DNA from: Parasphingorhabdus cellanae
Lineage (GTDB): Bacteria > Pseudomonadota > Alphaproteobacteria > Sphingomonadales > Sphingomonadaceae
Assembly (NCBI RefSeq): GCF_017498565.1
Contig: NZ_CP071794.1
Location: forward strand, 2,036,001-2,100,000
DNA length: 64,000 nt
Direction of reading: 5' to 3'
Shown here: one piece after another, positions 16,457 to 25,038 of the stretch
Layout of the letters: every line of letters begins with the position of its first letter
Numbering within the stretch: the stretch's first letter is position 1
Notes under the pieces: model-generated
What the model was told of the DNA's origin: nothing
The model's database searches: none
Seen by the model: the letters and a program-made list of their open reading frames with translations, nothing else
Program-made: the position numbers and the translations under genes

Positions 16457-17467
16457 ATGAAACTCGCGACGCTGAAAAATGACACACGCGATGGCCGGCT
16501 GGTCGTTGTCTCGAAAGATCTCACCCGTTGCTGCGAAGCGAATAATATAGCCCCCACTCTTCAAGCCGCGCTCGACAATTGGGAAGACTGCGCGCCAAAA
16601 TTAGAAGCATTGTACCGCGATGTTGAGCATCAGGCGGTGCCCTGCGAACGCTTTCATGAAAATGACGCACATTCGCCTTTGCCGCGCGCCTATCAATGGG
16701 CCGATGGCAGCGCCTATATCAACCATGTCGAGCTTGTCCGCAAAGCGCGCGGCGCCGAAGTGCCGGAGAGCTTTTACAGCGACCCGCTGATGTATCAGGG
16801 CGGCTCCGATGCATTTCTCGGCCCGCGCGATGATATTCCGCTGGGCGACCCGAAATGGGGTTGCGATATGGAAGGAGAAGTCGCTGTCATAACGGGCGAT
16901 GTGCCGATGGGCGTTAGTGCGGACGAGGCTGCCGATCATATTCAGCTGATTATGCTGTGCAATGACGTGTCACTGCGTGGCCTGATTCCCGGCGAGCTGG
17001 CCAAGGGCTTCGGTTTTTTCCAGTCCAAGCCACCCAGCGCTTTTTCGCCTGTCTGCGTCACACCCGATGAACTCGGCGAAGCGTGGAAAGGATCGGTCAT
17101 CCATTTGCCACTGCATGTCGACTATAACCGCGAACCATTTGGCCGCGCCAATGCCGGCGTCGATGCGACCTTCAGTCTGGCCCAACTTGTCGCCCATGCC
17201 GCGAAAACCCGCCCCTTGTGTGCGGGCACGATTATCGGATCGGGCACCGTGTCCAATCAGGATGCAGACGGCGGACCGGGCAAACCAGTTGCCGACGGCG
17301 GCCTGGGCTATAGCTGTATCGCCGAAATCCGGATGATCGAGACCATCGCCGATGGCGAAGCGAAGACGCCGTTTATGAGCGCTGGCGATACGGTGAAAAT
17401 CCAAATGCTGGACGAAGATGGACACTCGATTTTCGGGGCCATTCGCCAGGAAGTCGTTGCGGTTTAG
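16457..17467 (+). CDS. Fumarylacetoacetate hydrolase (FAH) family protein
   Basis: 336 residues with the FAH fold core: LMYQGGSDAFLGPRDDIPL, the metal-binding GCDMEGEVAVITGDV region (E-x-E type acidic ligands), NDVSLRGLIPGEL, and the C-terminal IGSGTVSNQDADGGP loop. Its position after hpd suggests fumarylacetoacetate cleavage at the end of tyrosine catabolism. The length and the full loop match the FAH group found beside hpd in related bacteria, but a different beta-diketone substrate is possible. AGAAGGAATA precedes the start. Confidence 0.82.
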   Translation: MKLATLKNDTRDGRLVVVSKDLTRCCEANNIAPTLQAALDNWEDCAPKLEALYRDVEHQAVPCERFHENDAHSPLPRAYQWADGSAYINHVELVRKARGAEVPESFYSDPLMYQGGSDAFLGPRDDIPLGDPKWGCDMEGEVAVITGDVPMGVSADEAADHIQLIMLCNDVSLRGLIPGELAKGFGFFQSKPPSAFSPVCVTPDELGEAWKGSVIHLPLHVDYNREPFGRANAGVDATFSLAQLVAHAAKTRPLCAGTIIGSGTVSNQDADGGPGKPVADGGLGYSCIAEIRMIETIADGEAKTPFMSAGDTVKIQMLDEDGHSIFGAIRQEVVAV

Positions 17468-17490
17468 AGGAGAGGGTTTTTTGACCCCAA

Positions 17491-17694
17491 GCGCCGGACG
17501 CGGGCATCCGCCCGCTTGGCTTTCCTCGCATAAGCTCGGGCGCGCGGTCGCGCTTGCCTCGCTCCGCTCGGAACTAACCTCTCAAGATTCGCACCAAACC
17601 GACGCAAAGCGGAGGCAAGGGCGCCAAAATCAAATGGCGTCCACCGCGCCTTATGGGGCGCGTAGCCAAGCGGGCGGATGCCCGCGCCGGGCGC
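17491..17694. repeat. 204-bp element bounded by 31-bp inverted repeats (MITE-like)
   Basis: The arm at 17491-17521 is the reverse complement of the arm at 17664-17694 with only a few differences (inner 23 bp perfect, core GGGCATCCGCCCGCTTGG). The 142-bp interior is GC-rich and has its own short self-complementary stretches. It lies between the convergent FAH and Lrp genes. It has no coding capacity of its own; an open frame running across it is an accident of composition. Confidence 0.75.
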
Positions 17695-17705
17695 CTGAGG
17701 TCATA

Positions 17706-18164
17706 TCAAACAGGCACCGCCGTCTCATACTTGATCCGCTCCATCGCGAAGCTCGCGGACACATCGGACAACGGAACAGCCTTGATCAGCTTTTTGTAAA
17801 CCCGGTCATAATCGGCAACGTCACGCACCAGCAGCTTCAGCAGATAATCCACCTCACCGGCCATCCGATAAAACTCCACCACCTCTTCCACAGACGAAGC
17901 CGCCGCCGCGAATTTCTCCAGCCATTTGTCGCTATGGTCGCTGGTCCGTACCGCGACAAAGACGGTCATGCGCAACCCGACCGCTTCGGGGTCCACAATC
18001 GCCACCCGCCGCGCGATTATGCCGTCAGCCTCCATCCGCTTGATTCGCCGCCAGCAGGCATTGGTCGACAGGCTGAGCTGCGCCGCCAAGTTTTCGAGCG
18101 ACGGGCTGGCATCCCGCTGCAAAGCCTTCAGGATATTCCGGTCGTTATCATCAATATTTTTCAT
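17706..18164 (-). CDS. Lrp/AsnC-family regulator
   Basis: 152 residues: DDNDRNILKALQRDASPSLENLAAQLSLSTNACWRRIKRMEADGII is the N-terminal helix-turn-helix, followed by a RAM ligand-binding domain (VFVAVRTSDHS to the FAMERIKYETAVPV end). ATG 18164 gives the normal family start; 18176 is an alternative, and neither has a clear Shine-Dalgarno. Divergent from a cysteine-synthase-like gene, the same arrangement as DecR/CyuR-type cysteine-responsive regulators, so it probably controls that neighbour. Confidence 0.85.
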   Translation of the reverse strand: MKNIDDNDRNILKALQRDASPSLENLAAQLSLSTNACWRRIKRMEADGIIARRVAIVDPEAVGLRMTVFVAVRTSDHSDKWLEKFAAAASSVEEVVEFYRMAGEVDYLLKLLVRDVADYDRVYKKLIKAVPLSDVSASFAMERIKYETAVPV

Positions 18165-18278
18165 ATTTATATTCATAAATAGAATATTATCACATTTTAT
18201 CGCCATTCCAAGAGAATAATGGCAAAGATATTTGACGAACTTGTTGATATTCCAACGCTTCAATCAGGGGGAATATCC

Positions 18279-19316
18279 ATGCTCGATCAAGTTGGCAGAA
18301 GCTGTGAAGACAAATTCCGGGCGCTATCCGGGCTCATAGGCAATACGCCGATGCTGCGGATCAACGCGCGCTGCGACGGGCAGGATGTTACCGTCTACGC
18401 CAAAGCGGAAATGTATAATTTCTCCGGCAGCATCAAGGACCGCATGGCGCTGTCCATCCTGCAAAACGCGACCCGCAGCGGCGCATTGAAGCCCGGGCAG
18501 CGGATTGCCGAAGCAACCAGCGGTAACGCCGGGATTGCCATGGCGGCTCTCGGCACCGCTTTGGGCCACCCGGTGACCATTTTCATGCCGGATTGGATGA
18601 GCATGGAGCGCCGCGCCATTCTTGCCAGCCATGGCGCAGACGTGCGGCTGGTGTCCAAAGAAGAAGGTGGTTTTCTGGGTTCCATTGCGCTGGCCGAAAA
18701 AATGGGCGAAACCGAAGGCGCGTTTTTGCCGCGACAATTTTCCAACGAAGATAATTGCAATGCCCATTGCGCGGGCACGGCCCCAGAAATCTGGCGGCAG
18801 GTGCAAAGCGATGGCGCAAATCTGGGCGGCTTTGCGGCGGGCGTGGGCACCGGCGGCACCATCATGGGCGTGTCGCGTTATCTGAAGCAGATGGACGCCA
18901 GCATTTCCTGCCATCCGGTGGAGCCGGTCGAATCGCCCACGCTCTCCACCGGCTATAAAGTTGGTCATCACCGTATTCAGGGCGTATCGGACGAGTTCAT
19001 TCCCGAGATTGTCAAGCTCGACCAGATTGACGATATTATCGATGTCAACGACGGTGACGCGATTTTAATGGCGCAAAAGCTGAGCCGGGTCTTCGGCCTG
19101 GGCGTCGGCATTTCCAGCGGCGGCAATCTGGTCGCGGCCATCCGGCTGGCCCTGATGCAGGAGCCGGATGCCGACGGGAACCGCAAAGCCATTGCCACCG
19201 TATTTTGCGACAGCAACGCGAAATATCTTTCGACCGATCTGGCAAAGGAAGAGCCATGCCGGGATTGTTATCTGACACCGCAGGTCGAACTGCTGGAGAT
19301 GCAGACGATCCGGTAG
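18279..19316 (+). CDS. PLP-dependent cysteine synthase family enzyme
   Basis: 345 residues of fold type II PLP enzyme. NFSGSIKDRMA contains the Schiff-base lysine (about K49), TSGNAGIAMA binds the substrate carboxylate, and GVGTGGTIMGVSRYLK binds the phosphate. A cysteine-rich end (CRDCYLTPQ) is unusual for CysK. ATG 18279 is chosen because AGGGGGAA precedes it. The likely reaction is on O-acetylserine, cysteine or cystathionine; the Lrp-type neighbour suggests cysteine turnover. Confidence 0.82.
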   Translation: MLDQVGRSCEDKFRALSGLIGNTPMLRINARCDGQDVTVYAKAEMYNFSGSIKDRMALSILQNATRSGALKPGQRIAEATSGNAGIAMAALGTALGHPVTIFMPDWMSMERRAILASHGADVRLVSKEEGGFLGSIALAEKMGETEGAFLPRQFSNEDNCNAHCAGTAPEIWRQVQSDGANLGGFAAGVGTGGTIMGVSRYLKQMDASISCHPVEPVESPTLSTGYKVGHHRIQGVSDEFIPEIVKLDQIDDIIDVNDGDAILMAQKLSRVFGLGVGISSGGNLVAAIRLALMQEPDADGNRKAIATVFCDSNAKYLSTDLAKEEPCRDCYLTPQVELLEMQTIR

Positions 19317-19677
19317 TTTGGTTGCCGCGATCGGGCAAAGTTCACACGGTTCACAGGGTCTTTTTGCTGAGTTGATGGAGGTTGAGCCATGAAAAGCTCA
19401 CATGGCTCACACCATATTTCGGGCAACTATTTCTGTACGGCTGTTGTTCCAAAGTTCACACAAATCACACCCCTCCAGATGGCGCAGAGACAATGCGGAC
19501 GGTCAATATTCAGAGATGAAAAAGAGCGGCACTTTCAATATCATAGCGATCGCATTGTAGGAAAGCGCTTCGTTTGCTTTACCGGAACTTTGAGACACTT
19601 GACACAGCGCCTAGAGTGGCCCGGCATTGCAGTTAACCCTGAACTCCGCATCAAGCGCGGAGCACGAACCCTAACAA
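19317..19677. other. Intergenic region with three TCACA-pair repeats
   Basis: 361 bases with no supported gene; a 109-residue open frame here looks like noise. It carries three 19-bp repeats at 19339-19357, 19395-19413 and 19453-19471, described separately. Confidence 0.6.
19339..19471. repeat. Three spaced 19-bp direct repeats, each a pair of TCACA boxes
   Basis: AGTTCACACGGTTCACAGG (19339-19357), AGCTCACATGGCTCACACC (19395-19413) and AGTTCACACAAATCACACC (19453-19471). Start-to-start spacings are 56 and 58 bases. Each unit holds two TCACA boxes 9 bases apart. No arm pairing is obvious, so this looks more like protein-binding sites or a direct-repeat element than a hairpin. Confidence 0.6.
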
Positions 19678-21195
19678 CTATCCCAGCACCGCCTGATTGC
19701 GTTTGCCATCGGACGTAATCGTTACCTTCTCGCCGATCAAGTCAGTCTCTTCCGGCGCATCTTCCAAAAGCCCGATGCACGGCACCCCATTCTCATCCTG
19801 CAACCACAAAGTTGCGGCTCCGGCGATACCCTTCACGTAGGGCAAGGCGTAGCTTTTGATCACCCCGTTGCCCGACGCGAAATGGTCGGGTTTTGTGCCT
19901 TCATCCGGCGGCATATAATTGGGCGCAGCGATTCGGTCTGGTGACCAGCGGCCGGCCAAGGGCTGCGCGGCATAGATGCCCACCGATTCCTTGTTGATCG
20001 CGCCGCCATTGGCGGAAATCATGCCGGGTTTGCTGCCGTCCTGACGCAACGCCTGGACCAGGGCGACAATCGCATGGGTGCTGTAACTGTTACCGGGACC
20101 GCCAAAGAAACTCAGTCCGCCAGTCAGCGTATAGCTCGACAGGGGTCGGTCCGGCTGGTTCAGCGCCTCCATCACCAGAGACACCGCGACCGGGAAACAG
20201 CTGTAAATATCTATCGGGCCGATATCGCTGGCTTGCTGCTCGGCAAGATCCAGCGCCTTGCCCACTGCCCATTCCACGGCAGGAGATCGCGACAGATCCA
20301 TCTGCTGGCTGATGATCGGGATACTGGCGTCCGCACCGCTGTGGAGATAGATCATCTTGTCCTCGGCCACACCCAGATCGGCTGCATGGCCAGCCGTTGT
20401 GACGATCACCGCACCGCCCAAAGCCACGGCATCTTGCGCCACCATCCAGCGGCGATAGGGATCGTTGAGCTGATAATTGCCGCCGCCATCTTGCAGCAAT
20501 TCCTCCGCGCTCCAGTCCTTGGCAAATTGGGCGTGCTCGCGCGTGGAAGCGACCGAGGAGAATGCTGACCACAGCTCTGCCATATCTTTCGCATAGCTGG
20601 CCCGATCCCTTCCCAGGTGACTGCGGCGGGCATTTTCCAGCAGGCCATAAGCCATGGGCATAGAGATAATCCCGTGGCGAAATTCATACATGGTGAGCAC
20701 CGGAAACTCAGTGCGTTTGTCGATAAAGTCGCGATCCGATGGCTGATTCCAATCCATCTCATGGCCCGCTTTCTTGGCGCGCTTGACTGTTCCGATGGAT
20801 TCAGCGCCGCATAAAATAGCCGCCTTGATTTTGCCCTCATGAAGCTGGATCGCCAGATCATGCATATGTTTTTGCGGGCTTTGGCCCCCGACATCGCCAT
20901 AGACGAGCTGCGCCGGATTGAGGCCAGCGGCCTGCGCAATCGCATCGGGTAGATTGTCCGGCGAGCCATAAGCATGGGGAACGCCGCTGTCATGAAACAG
21001 CCGGGTCGCAAGCAGACAGTCAATTGAAGCGCTAAGCTTGTCCTCGACCCCGCTATCGGCCAGCGCCGCCTCGACTGCCGCTGATGCCAAATCAACCGGT
21101 GAGGGCCATTCGATACCGAGTGATTGCTTCAAGGATTGCCCGCTCGCTTCTCCAACGCCGATCAATACGGGTGCTTGGCGGTCCGAAATTGTCAT
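19678..21195 (-). CDS. Thiolase-superfamily acetyl-CoA acetyltransferase-like protein, no canonical N-terminal Cys
   Basis: 505 residues, long for a thiolase. The N-terminal half has the fold pattern (AAVEAALADSG, QLVYGDVGGQSPQKHMHDLAIQL), but the position of the usual nucleophilic cysteine reads GGQS. The C-terminal half keeps IDIYSCFPVAV and LTGGLSFFGGPGNSYSTHAI, like SCP2-type thiolases. It may be a non-decarboxylating thiolase variant or an acyl-CoA-binding partner. Divergent from the CoA-transferase gene across a shared TTAA-type operator. Confidence 0.75.
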   Translation of the reverse strand: MTISDRQAPVLIGVGEASGQSLKQSLGIEWPSPVDLASAAVEAALADSGVEDKLSASIDCLLATRLFHDSGVPHAYGSPDNLPDAIAQAAGLNPAQLVYGDVGGQSPQKHMHDLAIQLHEGKIKAAILCGAESIGTVKRAKKAGHEMDWNQPSDRDFIDKRTEFPVLTMYEFRHGIISMPMAYGLLENARRSHLGRDRASYAKDMAELWSAFSSVASTREHAQFAKDWSAEELLQDGGGNYQLNDPYRRWMVAQDAVALGGAVIVTTAGHAADLGVAEDKMIYLHSGADASIPIISQQMDLSRSPAVEWAVGKALDLAEQQASDIGPIDIYSCFPVAVSLVMEALNQPDRPLSSYTLTGGLSFFGGPGNSYSTHAIVALVQALRQDGSKPGMISANGGAINKESVGIYAAQPLAGRWSPDRIAAPNYMPPDEGTKPDHFASGNGVIKSYALPYVKGIAGAATLWLQDENGVPCIGLLEDAPEETDLIGEKVTITSDGKRNQAVLG

Positions 21196-21221
21196 GACTT
21201 ACTTATCCCTCAATTAAACAG

Positions 21222-21237
21222 TTCATCGCTCGATTAA
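21222..21237. promoter_or_regulatory. TTAA-type operator, site A
   Basis: TTCATCGCTCGATTAA, between the divergent thiolase-like gene (start 21195) and the CoA-transferase gene (start 21290). The right half CGATTAA is identical to that of sites B, D and E; the left half has two departures from symmetry. Confidence 0.55.
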
Positions 21238-21289
21238 AACTGATAACAGACAGGTATATTCATGCACCTAATAAATTGAGGACAGATAG

Positions 21290-22507
21290 ATGAGCGGATG
21301 GCCGGAACTAAAATGGGATGTTGAACCAACGGGGCCGCTAAAGGGCCTCAAAATATTGGACATGTCCACCGTCGTTCTGGGGCCTTTTGCAACACTCAAT
21401 TTTGCCGACATGGGCGCAGAGGTTATCAAGGTCGAAAATGACAGCGGCAAATTTCCCGGCGACATGATGCGTCATGCCGGTGATAGCCCAACCGGTGATC
21501 TGGGACCGATTTTCACCTCGCTCAACCGCAACAAGAAATCGATCACGCTGAATGCCAAGGAAGAGGCCGACAAGGCAGTGATAGTCGAGCTGCTCAAACA
21601 TGCCGATGTGTTTTTCCACAATGTGCGTCTCGCCGGGATGGAGCGGCTTGGCCTCGACTATGAAGCGGTGAAGGCAATTAATCCGGGTATTGTCTATGTC
21701 CATTGTGCCGGTTTTGGTCAGGGCGGCGACTATTCGCACCGGCAAGCTTATGATGATCTCATTCAATGCTCTTCGGGTTTTGCTTCGCTGTTTGAGATGC
21801 GGGGTGACAGCGGACGACCGCTTTACATGCCGTCACTGGTCGCCGACAAAACCATTGGCCTGTTCGCCGTAAACGCGACGCTCGCGGCCATGTATCACAA
21901 GGAAAAAACCGGCGAGGGCCAGTTTGTGCAAGTGCCGATGTTCGAAGCCTTTACCTGGTTCAACATGGTTGAAAACCTGTGGGGTGAAACCTTCATTCCC
22001 GGCAATGGCAAGCTCGCCTACACGCGCTCGATCAATCCTAATCGCAAGCCTTATCCTACCAAAGACGGTTATATCGGCCTGGTCCCCTATAGCGATGGCC
22101 AATGGGAAACCTTCTTTGAACTGGGCGGCAAACCGGGTGTCTTTGATGAACCGCGTTTCGCAACCTATTCGGAGCGCACCAAGAACATCACTGCGCTCTA
22201 CGCCCTGATCGAAGAAATCGCCTCAACCAAGACGACCAACGAGTGGCTGGAACTGCTCGACGAGCATAATATTCCGGCCATGCGTTATAACCAGATGACT
22301 GATGTGCTGAAAGATCCGCATCTTCAGCAAGTCGGTTTCTGGACCGAGCGCGAAGGCGAGAAGATCGGCAAATATCGCTCAATCAAACACCCCGTTCACT
22401 ATTCCGCCAGCCCCGCCAATGTCTATGCCGACCCGCCGACACTGGGCGCGGATAATGACGAGATAAGAAACGCAGTCGGATTGCCGAAAGCGGATGACGC
22501 ATCATGA
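21290..22507 (+). CDS. CaiB/BaiF family CoA-transferase
   Basis: 405 residues, class III CoA-transferase. The N-terminal GPLKGLKILDMSTVVLGPFATLNFADMGAEVIKVE motif carries the catalytic aspartate region, and LNRNKKSITLNAK and YDDLIQCSSGFASL follow as in the family. Transfers CoA between acyl donors and acceptors, or acts as a racemase. The preceding site A and the overlapping DUF1330 gene (ATGA at 22504) define a two-gene unit. Confidence 0.9.
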   Translation: MSGWPELKWDVEPTGPLKGLKILDMSTVVLGPFATLNFADMGAEVIKVENDSGKFPGDMMRHAGDSPTGDLGPIFTSLNRNKKSITLNAKEEADKAVIVELLKHADVFFHNVRLAGMERLGLDYEAVKAINPGIVYVHCAGFGQGGDYSHRQAYDDLIQCSSGFASLFEMRGDSGRPLYMPSLVADKTIGLFAVNATLAAMYHKEKTGEGQFVQVPMFEAFTWFNMVENLWGETFIPGNGKLAYTRSINPNRKPYPTKDGYIGLVPYSDGQWETFFELGGKPGVFDEPRFATYSERTKNITALYALIEEIASTKTTNEWLELLDEHNIPAMRYNQMTDVLKDPHLQQVGFWTEREGEKIGKYRSIKHPVHYSASPANVYADPPTLGADNDEIRNAVGLPKADDAS

Positions 22508-22818
22508 GCGACACAGCACCGGTTCACGTCATGGCCAATTTCACCGTCCATGATGCAGAGACATATCGCATCTATGAAAAAGGCTTTTTCCCGATCCTGA
22601 AAAGACATCGCGGGACGTTCATCACCCTTGATGACGACAGCACCACCTTCGAAGGCAGCGCGCCACCGGAAGGACGCGTGGTCCTGTTCAAATTCCCGAA
22701 CGCAGAAGCGGCAACGGCCTGGTATAATGATCCCGACTATCAGGCACTGTCCGAGCATCGCCGTGCCGGAACGGAGCTTAAATTCCTGACGATGTTGCAC
22801 CCGATGCCGGGGCGGTAA
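22504..22818 (+). CDS. DUF1330 protein (dimeric alpha/beta-barrel)
   Basis: 104 residues. VMANFTVHDAETYRIYEKGFFPILKRHRGTF and the VLFKFPNAEAATAWYNDPDYQALSEHR segment match DUF1330, a ferredoxin-like dimeric fold with no established reaction. Translationally coupled to the CoA-transferase by a 4-base overlap, so it probably serves the same pathway. Confidence 0.8.
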   Translation: MSDTAPVHVMANFTVHDAETYRIYEKGFFPILKRHRGTFITLDDDSTTFEGSAPPEGRVVLFKFPNAEAATAWYNDPDYQALSEHRRAGTELKFLTMLHPMPGR

Positions 22819-22870
22819 CTTTGTTTTGAGCATGCCGTCTATGGGAATATTGTCAGCTATCGTCAGGGCT

Positions 22871-23284
22871 TTATGGAGCCGGGACCTGGGGCAGAGCGCA
22901 CGCGCTGGTTTGGAGCCGCTTAAACCTTAGCTGCGCGAATACATGAGGTGACGTAGCGCGATCCAGCGCAACAATCAGAATATTGTCCTCACATGGACCT
23001 TGAACTTCCTGGCTTTCGTCACAGTCAAAGTGAATTTCTCGGGGATTTGGTTGGAGTCCCCAATCAGTGTGGCCAAATCTACGGCATTGGGAGATGCGTT
23101 CCAGCAGGCCATTTACTGACAAAGGTTTGCGATCCAGTCCATAGGCATCGAAACGCATAGATTTCAAAGTGTCGGCATCTTGCGCAACGATTGCGTTCGC
23201 CGCAGCCGCAACAATGTCTCTCGCTTCAGCATTTGAAGCGCTCGCTGCCACTATGAGCGCGACCATTGCGCCAACCATTCTCAT
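22871..23284 (-). CDS. Secreted protein of unknown function
   Basis: 137 residues. A signal peptide (about 1-21, cleavage after NAEA) precedes a small mature domain with four cysteines (ISQCRR, HFDCDE, GPCEDN, TSACAL), consistent with disulfide bonds in the periplasm. An AAGGACA ribosome site precedes ATG 23284. No family recognised. Confidence 0.6.
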   Translation of the reverse strand: MRMVGAMVALIVAASASNAEARDIVAAAANAIVAQDADTLKSMRFDAYGLDRKPLSVNGLLERISQCRRFGHTDWGLQPNPREIHFDCDESQEVQGPCEDNILIVALDRATSPHVFAQLRFKRLQTSACALPQVPAP

Positions 23285-23417
23285 TCCAATATGTCCTTAA
23301 ATTATCGAAAGGTGTAGTATCATGATCGTCGAATGTCGGCAAATGAACAAACTGGACGATCAAAAAAGTCCTGCTCTAACACCCCATGCCGCACCTTAGC
23401 AGACACGATACCGGAAA

Positions 23418-24059
23418 CTACCGTGCCAATATCCCGGCCATCACCAGATCGACCGTCTGTTCCCGATAGGCATCGCGCATTTTTTCGTCGAAATCATCGC
23501 GGCCATAGCAATATTTCCAGACTAGCTTTCCGGTGAAGAAACGGTCGGCAGCACCAGTCACGGCAGAATAGAACAGGTCGGGGTCGAGATCACGGAACAC
23601 GCCGGTTTTGATGCCGTCGCCGACAAATATCCCATAAGCTTCTGACAGCGGTTTCAGATATTTATTGGCGATATCGCGCGCGCCTTCGGGTGGCAAGTCG
23701 CGGATCAGGCGCATCGTCAGGCGGTGGATATAGGGATATTTATAATAGGTGTCGATGACCGCGCCGATATGATGGCGCAGCTTGTCTTCGGGCGGCATAT
23801 CCTTGGCGATTAAAAGCCCGACATCCTCGACAATCTTGGTCATATCACGTTCGAGAATCGCTTCGAGCAAGCCGTCTTTATTGCCGAAATAATATTTGAC
23901 CAGCGCGCTGTTGAGGCCCGACCGGACAGATAGCTCACTAAAAGATATATCGATCGTATCGCCTTCGCGCATGATCAGACTGGCTGTCTCGATCAGTTTT
24001 CCGCGCGCGCTGGCGCCGTCCATATCCCCGTTTTTGTCGGCCTGATTTTCGGCGCTCAT
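23418..24059 (-). CDS. TetR-family regulator
   Basis: 213 residues from ATG 24059, chosen because GAGGGGAA lies just upstream; the frame extends further without a better site. The HTH is visible at about 33-62 (ISFSELSVRSGLNSALVKYYFGNKDGLLEAIL) and the rest is a helical ligand-binding domain. It is the only TetR in the acyl-CoA region and follows an enoyl-CoA hydratase gene by 54 bases. It is the natural candidate to bind the TTAA-type palindromes of this region, with an acyl-CoA as ligand. Confidence 0.85.
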   Translation of the reverse strand: MSAENQADKNGDMDGASARGKLIETASLIMREGDTIDISFSELSVRSGLNSALVKYYFGNKDGLLEAILERDMTKIVEDVGLLIAKDMPPEDKLRHHIGAVIDTYYKYPYIHRLTMRLIRDLPPEGARDIANKYLKPLSEAYGIFVGDGIKTGVFRDLDPDLFYSAVTGAADRFFTGKLVWKYCYGRDDFDEKMRDAYREQTVDLVMAGILAR

Positions 24060-24113
24060 GTTATTTCCCCTCACTCGGCGACCCTTTACCGACGCGGGCC
24101 GCAACTCAAGTGA

Positions 24114-24983
24114 TTACTTATAAACAGGTTCGTCCCACCAAGGGAAGGTGTCTGGCATATTGGTCGACACTTTGTCCGGATAGGCCGGATCGCGTTTCTC
24201 CAGAAAGCTGGCTATGCCTTCGGCGGCATCGTCCGATTTGGCGCGGTTATAGATAAGCCGGCTGTCAATCTTGTGAGCCTCCATCGGGTGATCGGCACAC
24301 GGTATTTGCCACAGCATCTGGCGGGTGAGCGCTATCGACACAGGCGCGGTATTGTCGACAATTTCCCGGGCCAGCGCATAAGCCGCAGAGAGCAGCTCGT
24401 CAGGCTTGTGGATCGAGCGGATCAGGCCGCCGTCGAGGGCTTCCTGTGCATTGAACACGCGTCCGGTCATGCACCATTCCAGCGCCTGCGGCCGCCCGAC
24501 AATATGCGGCAAGAACCAGCTTGCCGCCGCATCAGGTGCAATACCGCGCCGGGCAAAGACAAAACCGAAACGCGCGGCGTCACTGGCAAGGCGAATATCC
24601 ATTGGGAGCTGCATCGTTGCGCCCACACCAACCGCAGCCCCATTGACCGCGGCAATCACAGGTTTCAAACATTGGTAGATGCGCAAGGTGAGCTTGCCGC
24701 CGCCATCGCGCACCCGCGGATCGGAATAATCGTCCACCGGTTCGCTGCTGGCAAAGGGCTTTGCCCCGCCTTCGGGTGTCAGGTCAGCACCGGCACAAAA
24801 AGCGCGATCCCCGGACCCCGTCACGACCACTGCGCGGACATCGTCATCCGCATCAATTTGATCAAATGCGTCGCACATTTCCTTCAACATCGTATTGGTG
24901 AAGGCGTTCATTTTATCCGGACGGTTGATCGTGATCGTCGCGATATTGTCGGCGACGTCATATTTGATCTGGGTGTAGGTCAT
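24114..24983 (-). CDS. Enoyl-CoA hydratase/isomerase (crotonase) family protein
   Basis: 289 residues with the crotonase pattern: TITINRPDKMNAFTNTML, oxyanion-hole AFCAGADLTPEGG and AAVNGAAVGVGATMQLPMDIRLASD, then FGFVFARRGIAPDAAASWFLPHIVG. Usually hydrates 2-enoyl-CoA in beta-oxidation. The canonical first catalytic Glu position is occupied differently (RRGIAPD), as in several subfamilies, so isomerase or other chemistry is possible. Confidence 0.85.
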   Translation of the reverse strand: MTYTQIKYDVADNIATITINRPDKMNAFTNTMLKEMCDAFDQIDADDDVRAVVVTGSGDRAFCAGADLTPEGGAKPFASSEPVDDYSDPRVRDGGGKLTLRIYQCLKPVIAAVNGAAVGVGATMQLPMDIRLASDAARFGFVFARRGIAPDAAASWFLPHIVGRPQALEWCMTGRVFNAQEALDGGLIRSIHKPDELLSAAYALAREIVDNTAPVSIALTRQMLWQIPCADHPMEAHKIDSRLIYNRAKSDDAAEGIASFLEKRDPAYPDKVSTNMPDTFPWWDEPVYK

Positions 24984-25003
24984 GGGGAGGATCCTGTTAT
25001 ATC

Positions 25004-25035
25004 AAACCCCTCCCACAAGAGCAGGAGGGGTTTTT
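25004..25035 (-). terminator. Rho-independent terminator between the SDR and hydratase genes
   Basis: Ten-base stem AAACCCCTCC / GGAGGGGTTT around a 10-base loop, with a T run on the plus strand and TTT on the minus strand. It lies just past the SDR stop (25039) and before the hydratase start (24983), so it would at least attenuate read-through. Confidence 0.7.
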
Positions 25036-25038
25036 AGA

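Noticed and set aside
17418..18182. 254-residue plus-strand open frame
   Set aside because: It runs across the inverted-repeat element and antisense to the Lrp gene, with no family features or ribosome site.
19389..19718. 109-residue plus-strand open frame in the TCACA-repeat region
   Set aside because: Low-complexity composition, no ribosome site, runs into the antisense of the thiolase-like gene.
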